Numbered from the stretch's first letter, positions 1 to 9,914 are shown. The stretch: DNA of 43,528 nt from Kamptonema sp. UHCC 0994 (GCF_029167235.1 NZ_JARFTR010000222.1:1-43528), one strand, 5' to 3'. Notes: generated by a model from the sequence alone, not told the origin. Program-made: numbers and translations.

Positions 1-25
1 GGGGGAGCGGGGGAGGATTTTCCCC

Positions 26-157
26 AATTAGCAATTAGCAATTAGCAATTAGCAATTAGCAATTAGCAATTAGCAATTAGCAATTAGCAATTAGCAATTA
101 GCAATTAGCAATTACCAATTAGCAATTAGCAATTAGCAATTAGCAATTAGCAATTAC
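26..157. repeat. Heptamer array (ATTAGCA)n
   Basis: About 19 tandem copies of the heptamer ATTAGCA, with one visible variant (ATTACCA near 111-120). It runs into the 3' end of the BrkB-family gene and supplies that gene's stop codon and last two codons. It is of the cyanobacterial STRR (short tandemly repeated repetitive sequence) type. There are no spacers, so it is not a CRISPR array. Confidence 0.95.
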
Positions 158-1169
158 CCTTCATAGCCTTTCCCACAGTTACATTCAACTGAGCACCTAA
201 AAGCATGACCAAAGAACTGAAATTAAGCCATAATAGCAAAATAATAAAAGTTCCAATTGTGCCGTAAGTCCAGTTATAATTGGCAAAATGGGAAACATAG
301 AATCGCAACAAACCAGAGATTCCAGCCCAAAAAATAGCAGCTAAAATTGCTCCCGGTAAAATCGGGGTTCCTCGGTGGTGGCGACTTGGCCCATAGCGAT
401 AGATAAAGGCAAAGGCAGATGATACAATTCCTAAAGTAATTGGCCAGCGCCATAACTTCCAAATAGCTAACAAGTGCGACTCTAGGGGACAACTTTGAAT
501 TGGTAATAATTGACAATTGTAGACATCTTGTAATTCGCAATTTGATACGGCTTCCAGTAAACAACTTTGACGAGCTACAACTTGTACAATTAGATCGCTG
601 ACAAATACTACTCCGCAAGCGAGAATCAATAGCATAATTGTGCCGATACTCAACGCAATAGAAACAAGTTTTGCTTTCCAAAAAGGTCGAGTTTGAGCAG
701 TAGGAATTTGATGGATTTGATCGAGGGCGGCCATCGCTGCACTCAAAACTCCAGAAAATGCCCAAAGTGCGCCAATAAAACTGACAGAAAATATCTCTTG
801 GTTGCGAGTTTGGAGAATTTCTTGGATTAAGCTACGAATTAAAGTGCGAACCTGATTTGGCACTATCTCCCCTAACAGTTGCGCCATTTGATAAAGTGTT
901 GACTGTAAGGATTCAAATAAAGCAATTGCTGCGATCGAAGCCAAAAGTGCAGGGAATAGAGCTAACATGGCATTATAGGCCATTTCAGCGGACAATCCTG
1001 GTAGGCGCTGCTGTCCGGCGCGATCGCCAACTTCCTTGATAATTGTCCAGTTTAGATGGCCAAAGAAGTTGAAAAAACGGCGCGATCGCCTAATTATGCG
1101 TCTCAGAAGCATCCAAAGCACCTGAAACATGGCTAAAATAAGGTGGCGCAAATTACGAAAAATGTTCAT
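147..1169 (-). CDS. YihY/BrkB-family inner-membrane protein
   Basis: Predicted multi-pass membrane protein of the YihY/virulence factor BrkB family, 340 aa from the ATG chosen here. The open frame extends 9 codons further up to a TTG, but that extension has no support. After a basic N-terminus comes the family segment with GLSAEMAYNAMLALFPALLA, followed by several hydrophobic segments, including one with GTFIILLLWLNFSSLVMLLG near the C-terminus. Once linked to RNase BN, the family is now regarded as transport or envelope proteins of unknown substrate. A short Cys-containing stretch in the middle (five Cys in roughly 30 residues) lies between membrane segments and may be an exposed loop. The last residues (Asn-Cys-stop) are encoded by the ATTAGCA array, so the natural C-terminus may have been altered by the repeat. 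It is divergent from the coiled-coil gene at 1230. Confidence 0.85.
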   Translation of the reverse strand: MNIFRNLRHLILAMFQVLWMLLRRIIRRSRRFFNFFGHLNWTIIKEVGDRAGQQRLPGLSAEMAYNAMLALFPALLASIAAIALFESLQSTLYQMAQLLGEIVPNQVRTLIRSLIQEILQTRNQEIFSVSFIGALWAFSGVLSAAMAALDQIHQIPTAQTRPFWKAKLVSIALSIGTIMLLILACGVVFVSDLIVQVVARQSCLLEAVSNCELQDVYNCQLLPIQSCPLESHLLAIWKLWRWPITLGIVSSAFAFIYRYGPSRHHRGTPILPGAILAAIFWAGISGLLRFYVSHFANYNWTYGTIGTFIILLLWLNFSSLVMLLGAQLNVTVGKAMKGNC

Positions 1170-1193
1170 TATGGCTGATGTCTGATGGCACGG

Positions 1194-1220
1194 CAATTAG
1201 CAATTAGTAATTAGTAATTA
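1194..1220. repeat. Short heptamer array (ATTAGCA/ATTAGTA)
   Basis: About four degenerate copies of ATTAGCA/ATTAGTA in the 60-bp gap between the divergent BrkB-family and coiled-coil genes, the same family as the array at 26-157. No clear promoter elements could be read in this gap. Confidence 0.8.
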
Positions 1221-1229
1221 AAAATCGAT

Positions 1230-1805
1230 ATGGCTCAGGATATCAGGCAGTGGTTAAATGAAATTAAGGCTCTGCAACAGCAGTTAGCAGAGGTTGTGCG
1301 CGATCGCGAAGCAGCTTTAGAGAGTGCGGCCCAATGGCGACAACTCTACAACACAGAAGCACAGCAGCGACGGGCGGAAGCTAAGCTAAATCAGCAAACG
1401 ATCGCAGCTTTGCAAGCACAAATTCAGAAACTTCAAAGTTTCTCCTCCAGCATAGCGGATGAAAATAAGGCTGGAACTACACTCAGCCAAGAGATTGAAC
1501 AATTGCAAAGCCTGGAAGAAGTGAAAGCTAAACTCATAGAAGTGCTTTTGGAACGCGATCGCGCCCGTGATGAAATCAATAACTTAGCATCCGCCCTCAA
1601 AGCAGAACAAGTTCACCACGCCGAAACTCGCAAAAGTTTAACTTCTGCCCTGGGAGATGCGGTTGATTTACTCGCCAAGGGGCAAAATGCCCGTCATGTA
1701 GAAGTCGATTTCGTCTCAGATCCAAACGATCCAAATTACTCAGTATCCGGCGAAATTCCTACTTCCAAAAATTCCTTAATTCAGCTACCACCTCTAAAAT
1801 CTTAG
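1230..1805 (+). CDS. Coiled-coil protein of unknown function
   Basis: A 191-aa soluble protein starting at an ATG (Met-Ala-Gln-Asp-Ile). Residues about 5-135 are rich in Glu, Gln, Ala, Lys and Leu with heptad-like spacing and almost no Pro or Gly, as expected of a long coiled coil. The last 45 residues are Pro/Asn/Ser-rich and probably disordered. There is no signal peptide, membrane segment or catalytic motif. The frame has cyanobacterial codon use and two HIP1-like sites (near 1301 and 1555), which supports a real gene. It resembles the short coiled-coil hypothetical proteins common in filamentous cyanobacteria. I do not recognise a named family, and the divergent neighbour gives no functional clue. 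Confidence 0.7.
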   Translation: MAQDIRQWLNEIKALQQQLAEVVRDREAALESAAQWRQLYNTEAQQRRAEAKLNQQTIAALQAQIQKLQSFSSSIADENKAGTTLSQEIEQLQSLEEVKAKLIEVLLERDRARDEINNLASALKAEQVHHAETRKSLTSALGDAVDLLAKGQNARHVEVDFVSDPNDPNYSVSGEIPTSKNSLIQLPPLKS

Positions 1806-1888
1806 GAAAGAAGGAAGAATGAAGAAGGATTTACTTATATTCAGATCGCTGAATAAAACAGATAGCGATCGCACTTTATATCCGCTTC

Positions 1889-4800
1889 CTAAATCAGCAG
1901 AAAACTAGCCGATGTAATCGCATTCTTACTCATACCAATTGTAACAGCTAACTGCTCCCCTGTCAAGAGATTTTTGATGATTGTTCCCCGATCATCCTCA
2001 CTAAAATCTAACTGACTAAAACTCAAACCACCAGCTAATCCTATCAAATCTTGGCCGATGGTAAAATCACCGATAGTATCAAATCCGTGACCAGCTTTTA
2101 AGACAAAGATATCATTACCGCTACCGCCAATCAAGCTATCATTCCCCAAATCTCCATAAAGGATATCATCACCCTTTCCACCCGTGAGAGTATCATTATC
2201 TTCCCCTCCGTAAATAGTATCATTACCTTCACATCCAGCTAACACATCTGATTGTTCGTTACCACTGATTAGATCGTTACCTTCACCGCCACAGATGGTA
2301 TCATTTTCCTGGTTTCCAAATAGGTAGTCATTGCCTTCACTACCCAAGATTGTATCGCTACCTTTGCCTCCATATAAAGTATCATTTTCTTTACCACCGT
2401 CGATGAAGTCATCATTTCTATTACCAAAAATGATGTCATTGCCTTCCCGGCCATTGAGAGAGTCCTTGCCTTTTCCTCCAAAGATTAAATCATCGCCCAA
2501 ATCGCCGAGTATAATATCATTATTTTCATCTCCTAATAAAATGTCATTGCCGTTACCACCACTGATGAAGTCATTGCCATAATTGCCATTGAAAATGTCT
2601 TGGCTGTCACCACCATATAGGTTATCATCTCCAGATTTGCCATCAAATATATTGCCAGAGTTGCTACCAAAAAACTCATCATTTTGGGATGTACCTATTT
2701 GAAAGTTTGATACACCAAGTATGCGGTTTTCAACTGAGTTTGGTTGGTTTAAGTTGGGATATGAAATGTCGTCACAGATGCAGCTATCGTCTGGGATGTT
2801 GTTAGTTATTGGTGTGGGAGTTGGTGTTACCGATGGAGTTGGTGTCGGAGTTACCGATGGTATTGGTGTCGGAATTGGTGTTACCGATGGAGTTACCGAT
2901 GGTATTGGTGTCGGAGTTGGAGTTACAGATGGAATTGGTGTCGGAGTTGCTGATGGAATTGGTGTCGGAGTTGCTGATGGAATTGGTGTCGGAGTTGCTG
3001 TAGGAATTGGTGTGGGAGTTGCTGATGGTATTGGTGTGGGAATTGGTGTAGGAGTTGGTGTCGGAGTTACTGATGGTATTGGTGTGGGAATTGGTGTGGG
3101 AATTGGTGTCGGAGTTACTGATGGTATTGGTGTGGGAGTTGCTGTAGGAATTGGTGTGGGAGTTACTGATGGTATTGGTGTGGGAATTGGTGTGGGAATT
3201 GGTGTAGGAGTTACCGATGGTGTCGGAGTTACTGATGGAGTCGGTGTTGGCGTTGGTGTTGCTACATCGTTATCAGTAATATTCGCTGTTACTGGGGTAA
3301 TAGTAATCGCGTTGTAGTTAGTATCGGTGCTAGTTGCTGCGTAACTAATCGTGCTAGTATGATTCCCTTCAAGTAGGTTATCATCTACGGCTGTAACTGT
3401 GACTGTTTGCGCTACATTCCAATTAGCGGAAGTGAAAGTTAAACTATTGACACTACTGGTACTTTGACTGTCAGAATTAATGGCAATTGTGACATCATTT
3501 GTGGGTTGACTGTTTAATACGACTGTGTAACTATCAGTTGCGCCGCCTTCGGTGATATCTGTACTATTCCCAGATTGAGAAATGGTGACACCGGCTACAT
3601 CGTTATCAGTAATATCAATATTTTGAGTAGTCGTGCTGCCTAATACAATACCAGAACTCGGATTACTAATAGTTAATGTGGCGGTTTCTGTTCCTTCTAC
3701 TAAAGCATCATCGACAATAGTAAAGGTGGTAGTGCCTGTAGTTTGTCCGCTAGGAATGGTAATGTTAGTATTAGCGAGATTGTAATCTCCGGCGGTGATG
3801 TTAGTTCCTGAAATGCCTAAATCAACGGTTTGATTGCTAGAAACTGCACTAGAAGCTGTGGCGGTGACGGTAATTATTGTTGTTCCTACTTCAGTTCCCG
3901 AATTGCTACTAACTGATAAGTTGACAGTTGGTGCATCAACTGTTGTTGTAACTGCGGTGGCTGTGTTATTAGTTTCATCACTTTCTGTAATTGTATTATT
4001 TGGATCGACAACTGCTGTACCACTGGTAAGAGTTCCTGCACTATTCGGGGTGACATCTAAAGTCAGAGTGGCATTACTACTGGCACTGATGCTACCGCCT
4101 GTAAATTTAGCAATTCCACCTGTGGTTCCCGCGTAGGTGAAACCGTTAGAAAGGGTGGGAGTTCCTACTATAGAAAGTCCTGTGGGTAAGGTAAATTCTG
4201 CATCTACCCCTGTGGCATCAGCATTGCCAGTATTGTTAACAGTAAGAGTGTAGGTGAGGGGATTTCCTAATATTACTGGATCGGGGGAATCTGATAAGGT
4301 AATATTTAGGTCTAAGCTGTCATCATTTTGAATATTACCCGTAGCTGTATCTGTGGAAATAGTTGTTCCTGATGATGGATTAGAAAGTGTAACTGTAAAG
4401 TCTTCGTCCGGTTCAACAGTGTTATCACCTGAAACGGGAATAGTGATAGTTTGAGTAGTATCTCCGGCATTAAAGGTGACAGTACCAGAGGGGAAAGTGC
4501 CACCGAAGTCTGTCGCATCACTGGGGTTGGCTCCACTAGCAGTTACGGTATAATTTGCTGTGCTGGTAATGCTAGTATTGAGTGTTCTAGTAACAGTAAA
4601 AGTAAAGTTAGTAGTACCAGTGTTACCTTCAGGTTGGGTGCTGTTGGCTGTGCTAATGGCAAGGTCACTGAATTGTTGTAATTCATAGGCTCCGATGTCG
4701 GTAGCGGAACCAAGTGTACGGGGGAAACCTGTACCGCGTTGGTCTGTGGTGAGACTATTAGGATTAGTGCCTGCGTCGATGGCGGGACTACCAACAATTA

Positions 4801-6064
4801 AGGCGTGAGTTTGGGTGGGGCCGCCATTATTAGTTAAAGCGGCTAATTGGGGATTGACAGGGGTAGCAAACGTGCCGACGATGTTGCCGTTTGTGCCGTT
4901 GACGAAATTGGTGCTACCTTGATCGATACCAATTAGGTTATTGCCTTGATCGGTGAAAGAATTGCTAGAAACATCTGGATTAATAGTTCCCGACCCCGCA
5001 TTGTTGGGTGTGTCAAAGTTCCCCGCCACAATGGTGTTTTGGACGTTGACAGTGCCATTCTTTCCAAAAATCCCGCCCCCATCGCCTGTGCCGTCATTGT
5101 CACTGTCCGCCGTGTTGTTGGTAATTGTGCTGCTGGTCAGGTTGATTGTGCCATTGTAGTTGTAGATTCCGCCGCTGTTGCCAGAAGTTGAATTGCCGCT
5201 GAGGGTGCTATTACTCAGGGTAGCTGTGCCGTTGACGTTGACGATCCCGCCAGCGACACTAGCCGAATTGCCGCTGAGGGTGCTGTTACTCAGGGTAGCT
5301 GTGCCGAAGAAGTTGACGATCCCGCCACCGCCTCTAGCCGAATTGCCGCTGAGGGTGCTATTGGTCAGGGTAGCTGTACTGGCGTTGAAGATCCCACCGC
5401 CGTTGAATTTAGCCAAATTGCCGCTGATGGTACTATTAGTGACGGTGAAATTGGCACCGATTTTGTTATAGATTCCGCCGCCGTTGCTATCAGAAGATGA
5501 ATTACCACTGACGGTGCTGTTAGTTATGGTGGCTGTGCCGTTGTTGTTGATCCCACCGCCGTTGAATTTAACCGAATTGCCGCTGATGATGCTATTAGTT
5601 ATGCTGGCTGTGCCTTTGTTGTGGATTCCGCTGCCAAAATTCGCTGAATTGCCGCTAACGGTGCTGTTGCTCAAATTCAGGGTGCTGCCATTTCCCACAT
5701 TAATCCCGCCACCAGTGCCACTGGTGCTGCCATTAGCAATAGTGATGCTGTCAATATTTACTGTTGTCCCCGCACCGGAAATATTAAATACCTGCACGGC
5801 ATTGTCACCGCTAACGGTTAAATTACTTGCGCCTTGCCCGTTGATACTGACTGAATCGGTGATACTTAGACTGCTGGCAAGAGCGATCGTACCGCTGATG
5901 CCGGTCAGGTCGATCGCATCTGCACCAGTAGTGTTATTGGCAGCTAAAATTGCCTCTCGCAAGCTGATTTTGCTGTCAGCGCCAGGACTAGCAATTAGGT
6001 TCGCAATACTGGTAGTATCTCCATCTGTTGTGTCGTTGGTGGTTGTGACGCTAACTGCGGCCAT
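1889..6064 (-). CDS. Giant modular exoprotein: beta-helix, Calx-beta, CARDB, RTX repeats
   Basis: A 1391-aa secreted or surface protein. Approximate order: residues 1-460, a right-handed beta-helix that begins like CSLREA-type domains ([13 protein letters not shown]), has many NSTxSGN turns and closes with [11 protein letters not shown]...GSPAIDAG; 465-580, Calx-beta; 585-710, a CARDB-like adhesion domain; 720-935, two further Calx-beta-like segments; 936-1086, a Pro/Thr/Ser linker of PTPIPT and PSVTPTP units; 1120-1320, RTX nonapeptides (GGxGxDxxx) predicted to bind calcium; then a short C-terminal domain. There is no N-terminal signal peptide. With C-terminal RTX repeats this fits type I secretion, although no transporter gene is nearby. 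GAGAGG lies just upstream of the ATG. Adhesion, sheath or S-layer-like roles are possible; no enzyme active site was recognised. Confidence 0.85.
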   Translation of the reverse strand: MAAVSVTTTNDTTDGDTTSIANLIASPGADSKISLREAILAANNTTGADAIDLTGISGTIALASSLSITDSVSINGQGASNLTVSGDNAVQVFNISGAGTTVNIDSITIANGSTSGTGGGINVGNGSTLNLSNSTVSGNSANFGSGIHNKGTASITNSIISGNSVKFNGGGINNNGTATITNSTVSGNSSSDSNGGGIYNKIGANFTVTNSTISGNLAKFNGGGIFNASTATLTNSTLSGNSARGGGGIVNFFGTATLSNSTLSGNSASVAGGIVNVNGTATLSNSTLSGNSTSGNSGGIYNYNGTINLTSSTITNNTADSDNDGTGDGGGIFGKNGTVNVQNTIVAGNFDTPNNAGSGTINPDVSSNSFTDQGNNLIGIDQGSTNFVNGTNGNIVGTFATPVNPQLAALTNNGGPTQTHALIVGSPAIDAGTNPNSLTTDQRGTGFPRTLGSATDIGAYELQQFSDLAISTANSTQPEGNTGTTNFTFTVTRTLNTSITSTANYTVTASGANPSDATDFGGTFPSGTVTFNAGDTTQTITIPVSGDNTVEPDEDFTVTLSNPSSGTTISTDTATGNIQNDDSLDLNITLSDSPDPVILGNPLTYTLTVNNTGNADATGVDAEFTLPTGLSIVGTPTLSNGFTYAGTTGGIAKFTGGSISASSNATLTLDVTPNSAGTLTSGTAVVDPNNTITESDETNNTATAVTTTVDAPTVNLSVSSNSGTEVGTTIITVTATASSAVSSNQTVDLGISGTNITAGDYNLANTNITIPSGQTTGTTTFTIVDDALVEGTETATLTISNPSSGIVLGSTTTQNIDITDNDVAGVTISQSGNSTDITEGGATDSYTVVLNSQPTNDVTIAINSDSQSTSSVNSLTFTSANWNVAQTVTVTAVDDNLLEGNHTSTISYAATSTDTNYNAITITPVTANITDNDVATPTPTPTPSVTPTPSVTPTPIPTPIPTPIPSVTPTPIPTATPTPIPSVTPTPIPTPIPTPIPSVTPTPTPTPIPTPIPSATPTPIPTATPTPIPSATPTPIPSATPTPIPSVTPTPTPIPSVTPSVTPIPTPIPSVTPTPTPSVTPTPTPITNNIPDDSCICDDISYPNLNQPNSVENRILGVSNFQIGTSQNDEFFGSNSGNIFDGKSGDDNLYGGDSQDIFNGNYGNDFISGGNGNDILLGDENNDIILGDLGDDLIFGGKGKDSLNGREGNDIIFGNRNDDFIDGGKENDTLYGGKGSDTILGSEGNDYLFGNQENDTICGGEGNDLISGNEQSDVLAGCEGNDTIYGGEDNDTLTGGKGDDILYGDLGNDSLIGGSGNDIFVLKAGHGFDTIGDFTIGQDLIGLAGGLSFSQLDFSEDDRGTIIKNLLTGEQLAVTIGMSKNAITSASFLLI
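2806..3258 (-). repeat. Low-complexity Pro/Thr linker repeats within the exoprotein
   Basis: Tandem 6- to 30-bp units encode alternating PTP, PIP and PSV tripeptides (residues about 936-1086 of the exoprotein). On the plus strand the same DNA reads as a Gly-Val-rich open frame, which is a shadow. The unit structure suggests expansion by slippage, so the linker length is likely to vary between strains. Confidence 0.9.
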
Positions 6065-6188
6065 AGTTACCTCTCAGAGATTCAGGTTGTAATCTATGCG
6101 TTAATTTATTGCACTATAAAAAAATTTATAACTTGCTACTTTCTGGTGGCGCTAGTCAAAATGCGAAAGATTTGTTTCGCAAAATAGC

Positions 6189-6431
6189 TACAGGACTTAT
6201 GTAACTGATACATATATTAGGGAAAATTAGAAGTTTAAACCCTTGATAGTCGTTGTCAAAACTCGTCTGACACACTCTACAATTTGATTTAAGTACAACA
6301 GTTTGGCAGGTTTTGTTTAAGCTAAATCAGCACTTACCCACGCTCGATCAAAAACCCGGTTTCTGCGTCAATATTTCTCGAAAAAAGCTATAAATTTGGT
6401 AAGAAACCGGGTTTTTTTCGTAAGTCCTATA
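6189..6431. mobile_element. MITE-like element with AGGACTTAYG inverted ends
   Basis: The ends are inverted repeats: TACAGGACTTATG at 6189-6201 and CGTAAGTCCTATA at 6419-6431, matching at 11 of 13 positions. Inside is a second inverted repeat, AAAACCCGGTTTCT at 6351-6364 against AGAAACCGGGTTTT at 6402-6415, which is perfect over 14 bp. There is no coding capacity. The AGGACTTACG end also occurs at the element near 38651. The right end overlaps the stop codon of the pseudogene fragment at 6427. It occupies most of the gap upstream of the exoprotein gene. Non-autonomous transposon status is inferred from structure alone. Confidence 0.55.
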
Positions 6432-6582
6432 AATTTTGTCCGAGTCCCGTTAACTCATTTAAGACTTCAGCAACGCGATTAAACACTTCCACCCAATCTC
6501 GCGGTTGCGATTGCCGAAATAATCGCATGGTAGGATACCAAGGAGTATCATTTCTTTCTAACATCCACCGCCAATCAGGACT
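6427..6582 (-). pseudogene. 3' fragment of a TPR/glycosyltransferase-like gene
   Basis: On the minus strand this reads in frame as the C-terminal 51 codons of a protein like the one at 7562-9889. The first 118 bp (6465-6582) are identical, base for base, to 7597-7714, including the segment MLERNDTPWYPTMRLFRQSQ. Beyond that the tail differs (EVLNELTGLGQNL then TAG, against EAFLQNGIISEI in the intact gene). There is no start or N-terminal part, so it is a remnant. It begins 6 bp after the rpn stop codon. Confidence 0.8.
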
Positions 6583-6588
6583 GTTTAC

Positions 6589-7536
6589 TCAAACACAACC
6601 TTGCAGCCAACTTAACAAATCTTCAACACTTCCCAAGTCAAAAATTGCCTCTGCCAAATTCTCTAATTGATCGCCGCGTAACTGCCGGATGCTAGTTTGA
6701 ATCTCCGGCGAAATTTCACCAATCCGCCGTGCAATTACACGCAATATTAATTCTAATTGCCCTTCAATTCTCCCTTCAATTCTCCCTTCAATTCTCCCTT
6801 CAAGTCTGCCTTGAGTTATGCCCAATTCTATCCCTTTAATAATCGCACCACGCTGATCTTCAACAAACATCTCCCTCTTTTCCAATTCTTCCAATTCCTT
6901 CAAGCTTAAATTCGCTTTATTGGCAATCTCAAAGGCTGTTTGCATTGCGGGAATTGATGCCAATACCTCTGGTACTTCCTCCAATTGGGGAGAATTTTTG
7001 AGAAAATATGCCCAGCTTTGGCTTAAATTCTCAATCTCTTCCAACTCTTTCGTAAACTTAGGTAATTCCACAAAAACTAACTCTATTTCTCTCTCTACAT
7101 ATTCAAACTTTTCTTCGATTTCCTGGAAAACAAAATGAGTCAAAAATTTCTCAGTATTTTCAAACAAAATAAAATCTGTAATTGTCAAAGCAATCAAAGG
7201 ATTTAACTTTGAGTATCCCTCCCTGGGTTTGAGTTGAGTTGCATAGGTTTTCGCGGCATTATACACCACTCGCTTAGTAAAAGCTGCAACATTAAGTACC
7301 TGCATTTCAATAATTACAGTTTTATTGCCTGTAATTTTAGCCTTAACATCCAGATAAGTATCTTTTAACCCAGTCACACTCGGCGCGGCATAAGGATCGA
7401 TAATTTCCAAATCTTCAATCGTTGACTCGCCATCATACAGCATCGCATTAAGAAAGCTGATCAAAACTTCTTTGCTCTGAGGAGAAGCAAAGATTTTTTT
7501 GAATCCAAAATCGGTTTTAGCACTGATAAATTGCAT
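6589..7536 (-). CDS. Rpn-family recombination-promoting nuclease / putative transposase (PD-(D/E)XK)
   Basis: A 315-aa protein of the Rpn/PDDEXK_2 family, known from E. coli RpnA-E as DNA endonucleases that stimulate RecA-independent recombination. The N-terminus has the family start KTDFGFKKIFASPQSKEVLI. Likely metal-binding catalytic residues are the Asp of YLDVKA and the Glu of VIIEMQV, about 20 residues apart. The C-terminal third has the characteristic GRxEG run (residues about 243-258), encoded by 12-bp tandem repeats at 6763-6810, followed by a helical domain. The gene is bounded by two perfect 118-bp direct repeats (6465-6582 and 7597-7714). It lies 25 bp downstream of the TPR gene on the same strand, so it could be cotranscribed. 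Such genes are multicopy and mobile-like in cyanobacteria. Confidence 0.85.
   Translation of the reverse strand: MQFISAKTDFGFKKIFASPQSKEVLISFLNAMLYDGESTIEDLEIIDPYAAPSVTGLKDTYLDVKAKITGNKTVIIEMQVLNVAAFTKRVVYNAAKTYATQLKPREGYSKLNPLIALTITDFILFENTEKFLTHFVFQEIEEKFEYVEREIELVFVELPKFTKELEEIENLSQSWAYFLKNSPQLEEVPEVLASIPAMQTAFEIANKANLSLKELEELEKREMFVEDQRGAIIKGIELGITQGRLEGRIEGRIEGRIEGQLELILRVIARRIGEISPEIQTSIRQLRGDQLENLAEAIFDLGSVEDLLSWLQGCV
6763..6810 (-). repeat. 12-bp tandem repeat encoding GRIE units in rpn
   Basis: Three perfect copies of TTCAATTCTCCC (6763-6774, 6775-6786, 6787-6798) and a fourth degenerate one (6799-6810). On the minus strand each encodes Gly-Arg-Ile-Glu. Because the unit is a multiple of three, gain or loss of copies keeps the frame. 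Confidence 0.9.
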
Positions 7537-7561
7537 AGTAGGATTTGATTGAGAGGATATT

Positions 7562-9889
7562 TTATATTTCAGATATTATACCATTTTGAAGAAATGCTTC
7601 AGCAACGCGATTAAACACTTCCACCCAATCTCGCGGTTGCGATTGCCGAAATAATCGCATGGTAGGATACCAAGGAGTATCATTTCTTTCTAACATCCAC
7701 CGCCAATCAGGACTATAGCATAGTAAAGTCCAAACTGGCTTACCTAATGCACCAGCTAAGTGAGCAACGGAAGTATCCACAGTAATTACTAAATCTAATT
7801 GCGCGATCGCTCTTGCCGTATCTCCATAATCTCTCAGATAATAGCTTAAATCGCAGACATTAAATTCTTGCAATTTTGCTACATCTGTCGGTTTAGTGAC
7901 TTTTTGCAAGCTAAAGAAATCAATATTTCTCATATTCAAAATAGGTGCGAAATCATCTAATTGACAAGAACGATTGCGATCGTTTTTATGAGTATGACTC
8001 CCACACCAAACAATCCCTAATTTTAATTTATTATACTGAGATGAATGCAGGATTGGGAAAACAACGTTTTGCTCCCTTGCTTCTAAATAGGGAATTTGAG
8101 CAGGGATTGTATCTAAAGTTGTACCCAGAATATGAGGTAAGCTCATTAATGGAGCATAAACATCAAACTCTGATGTCGCAATATCTCCCGGCGGAATCAT
8201 CTTGTCAATGTGAGGAATGGTAGCAAATAAAGGCATTAAATCGGGAATGCAAACTAAAATAATGCGACAGTTCCTTTCAGCTACTAGGGGAATATAGCGA
8301 ATAAATTGAATTGCATCTCCCGAACCTTGTTCGGTATGAATCAGAATAGTTTTGCCGCTTAAATCGCTACCATCCCACAAAGGTTGAGGACAAATAAATG
8401 GTGTAAAGTTATTCGTTTGCCATCTCCACTCACTTTCGGCAAAGCCTTGGGTATATTCTCCCATTTGTAATAATGCCATGCCTAAGTTAAAATGTGCATC
8501 AGGAAATTGGTAGCGAATAGCAATTGCTTTTTGATAATATTCTATCGCTTGATTTAATCTATGTTCGTGCTGGGAAATTATACCCAGATTATTGTAAGCT
8601 TCTGCATGATTAGGATCTCTAGCAATGACTTGTTCTAATTCAATAATTGCCTCTTCCCATTGTTCTTGTTCTAAATAAACCACTCCTAAGTTATACCGTG
8701 CCATCAAATAATCTGGCTTAAGTTCTAGGCATTTCTGATATTGCTGCATTGCAGCTTCCAGGTTGCCTTGATTGTAGGCATCATTGCCCAAATTCAGTAA
8801 ATATTCAGTATCTTCTGGTTGTAGAATCTTCTCAGTTAATTCTACTTCTTGAAGTGCTGCATCGGGTAAAATATAAGTTGTACCTAAAAGTTGCTCGTCC
8901 CAGTTAATGACTTCGGGAAATAGAAAGCCAGGAATAATCCCAATAGCAAATATTTCTTGTACGCCATCTTCAAATCTTAAAAAAGCAATAATTTCACCAG
9001 TGTTAATATTAACTACCCACACGCCACAATTGCGTTCCGTGAGACTTTTGGTAATTGGTAATCCACTAAAAACGGCGGTTTCTCTAATTTGTGAAAGTCC
9101 AATAAATGCTAAATTTTCCCAGAAAGCTAAACCGCGAGTGAAACCTGGAACTTGAGCAACTGCGGTTAATTTTCCTGAAGTTAAGTCAACTTTAGCTAAG
9201 CTACCATTGCCTGATTCTAATACCCAAAGTTCCTCCCGATACCAGCGAGGAGAATGAGGCATAGATAAACCGCGACAGATGATTTCATTACTGGGAATAT
9301 CAATGAGAATCCCCCCATTGGTTTTGTTTTTTCGCCACCCGGCGGCTTCGTTTGTTTCGCCTAATGCTGTAATATATTGTGGTTGATTATTGCGGATGCT
9401 TAAACCGTTAAGATGACAGCGATCGCTTAAATCGTAAGCATTAATAAAATTGGGCCGCCATCGGGGTACAAAACTGTGAGTTTTATCTAAGGTACACAAA
9501 CAGGAAAAACGGGTATTAATAAACCAAAGTTCATCATTTGTATAAGCCATTTCGTGAATGTCAATATCTCCAGTAATATGAGTGCGGCGCGGGAGATAAC
9601 AAGCATCATGTTTGCCAAGGGGTTCTAGCTTTGGCGCGACGGCTGGGACGTTGCGAAGTTCGATAATTTGGTAAGCTGTACCAAGGGCTAATTTTTCGCG
9701 ATCTACTGCTAAACCCATTGGGCGATCGAAGGTTCTAAAATGGGTATTTATGCTATTATTGTCAGCACGTAGAACTATTAACTTGCCTGCTTGGTAAGTG
9801 GAAACAACTAGAGAAATACCCAGTTGAGTTAAAATATTGGGGAAATTAGTTGTATGAACGCTGGTTAAGGGGATATCTTGGGTATTCAT
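7562..9889 (-). CDS. TIGR03032 / TPR / glycosyltransferase-like fusion protein
   Basis: A 775-aa protein from the ATG chosen here; the open frame runs 5 codons further to a TTG. Three parts are visible. Residues about 5-345 match the TIGR03032 family (function unknown, propeller-like, starting NFPNILTQLGISLVVSTYQA). Residues about 360-500 hold four or five TPR units (GNDAYNQGNLEAAMQQYQKC, then three more of similar form). Residues about 515-770 resemble the family-9-like domain attached to many cyanobacterial TPR proteins, with ILIHTEQGSGDAIQFIRY and ITVDTSVAHLAGALGKPVWT; the latter is the usual sugar-nucleotide-binding segment. Transfer of sugar to a protein or polysaccharide is plausible but unproved. 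Its last 39 codons are duplicated at 6465-6582. The divergent rdgB start is 25 bp away. Confidence 0.8.
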   Translation of the reverse strand: MNTQDIPLTSVHTTNFPNILTQLGISLVVSTYQAGKLIVLRADNNSINTHFRTFDRPMGLAVDREKLALGTAYQIIELRNVPAVAPKLEPLGKHDACYLPRRTHITGDIDIHEMAYTNDELWFINTRFSCLCTLDKTHSFVPRWRPNFINAYDLSDRCHLNGLSIRNNQPQYITALGETNEAAGWRKNKTNGGILIDIPSNEIICRGLSMPHSPRWYREELWVLESGNGSLAKVDLTSGKLTAVAQVPGFTRGLAFWENLAFIGLSQIRETAVFSGLPITKSLTERNCGVWVVNINTGEIIAFLRFEDGVQEIFAIGIIPGFLFPEVINWDEQLLGTTYILPDAALQEVELTEKILQPEDTEYLLNLGNDAYNQGNLEAAMQQYQKCLELKPDYLMARYNLGVVYLEQEQWEEAIIELEQVIARDPNHAEAYNNLGIISQHEHRLNQAIEYYQKAIAIRYQFPDAHFNLGMALLQMGEYTQGFAESEWRWQTNNFTPFICPQPLWDGSDLSGKTILIHTEQGSGDAIQFIRYIPLVAERNCRIILVCIPDLMPLFATIPHIDKMIPPGDIATSEFDVYAPLMSLPHILGTTLDTIPAQIPYLEAREQNVVFPILHSSQYNKLKLGIVWCGSHTHKNDRNRSCQLDDFAPILNMRNIDFFSLQKVTKPTDVAKLQEFNVCDLSYYLRDYGDTARAIAQLDLVITVDTSVAHLAGALGKPVWTLLCYSPDWRWMLERNDTPWYPTMRLFRQSQPRDWVEVFNRVAEAFLQNGIISEI
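7597..7714. repeat. 118-bp direct repeat, copy inside the TPR gene
   Basis: This copy lies in the 3' end of the TPR/glycosyltransferase-like gene and is identical to 6465-6582 at all 118 positions by direct comparison. The two copies start 1132 bp apart and enclose the rpn gene. The flanks outside the repeat are unrelated. Confidence 0.95.
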
Positions 9890-9914
9890 ATGACCAATGA
9901 ACAATTACCTACAG

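Noticed and set aside
26-157. Possible CRISPR-like array
   Set aside because: The repeat is 7 bp without spacers; it is a simple tandem array.
2721-3317. Plus-strand Gly-Val-rich open frame of 198 codons
   Set aside because: It is the reverse reading of the Pro/Thr linker of the exoprotein; the composition is forced by the repeat.
5178-6092. Plus-strand Leu/Pro-rich open frames opposite the beta-helix
   Set aside because: They are the antisense of NSTxSGN repeats, with no start signal or family match.
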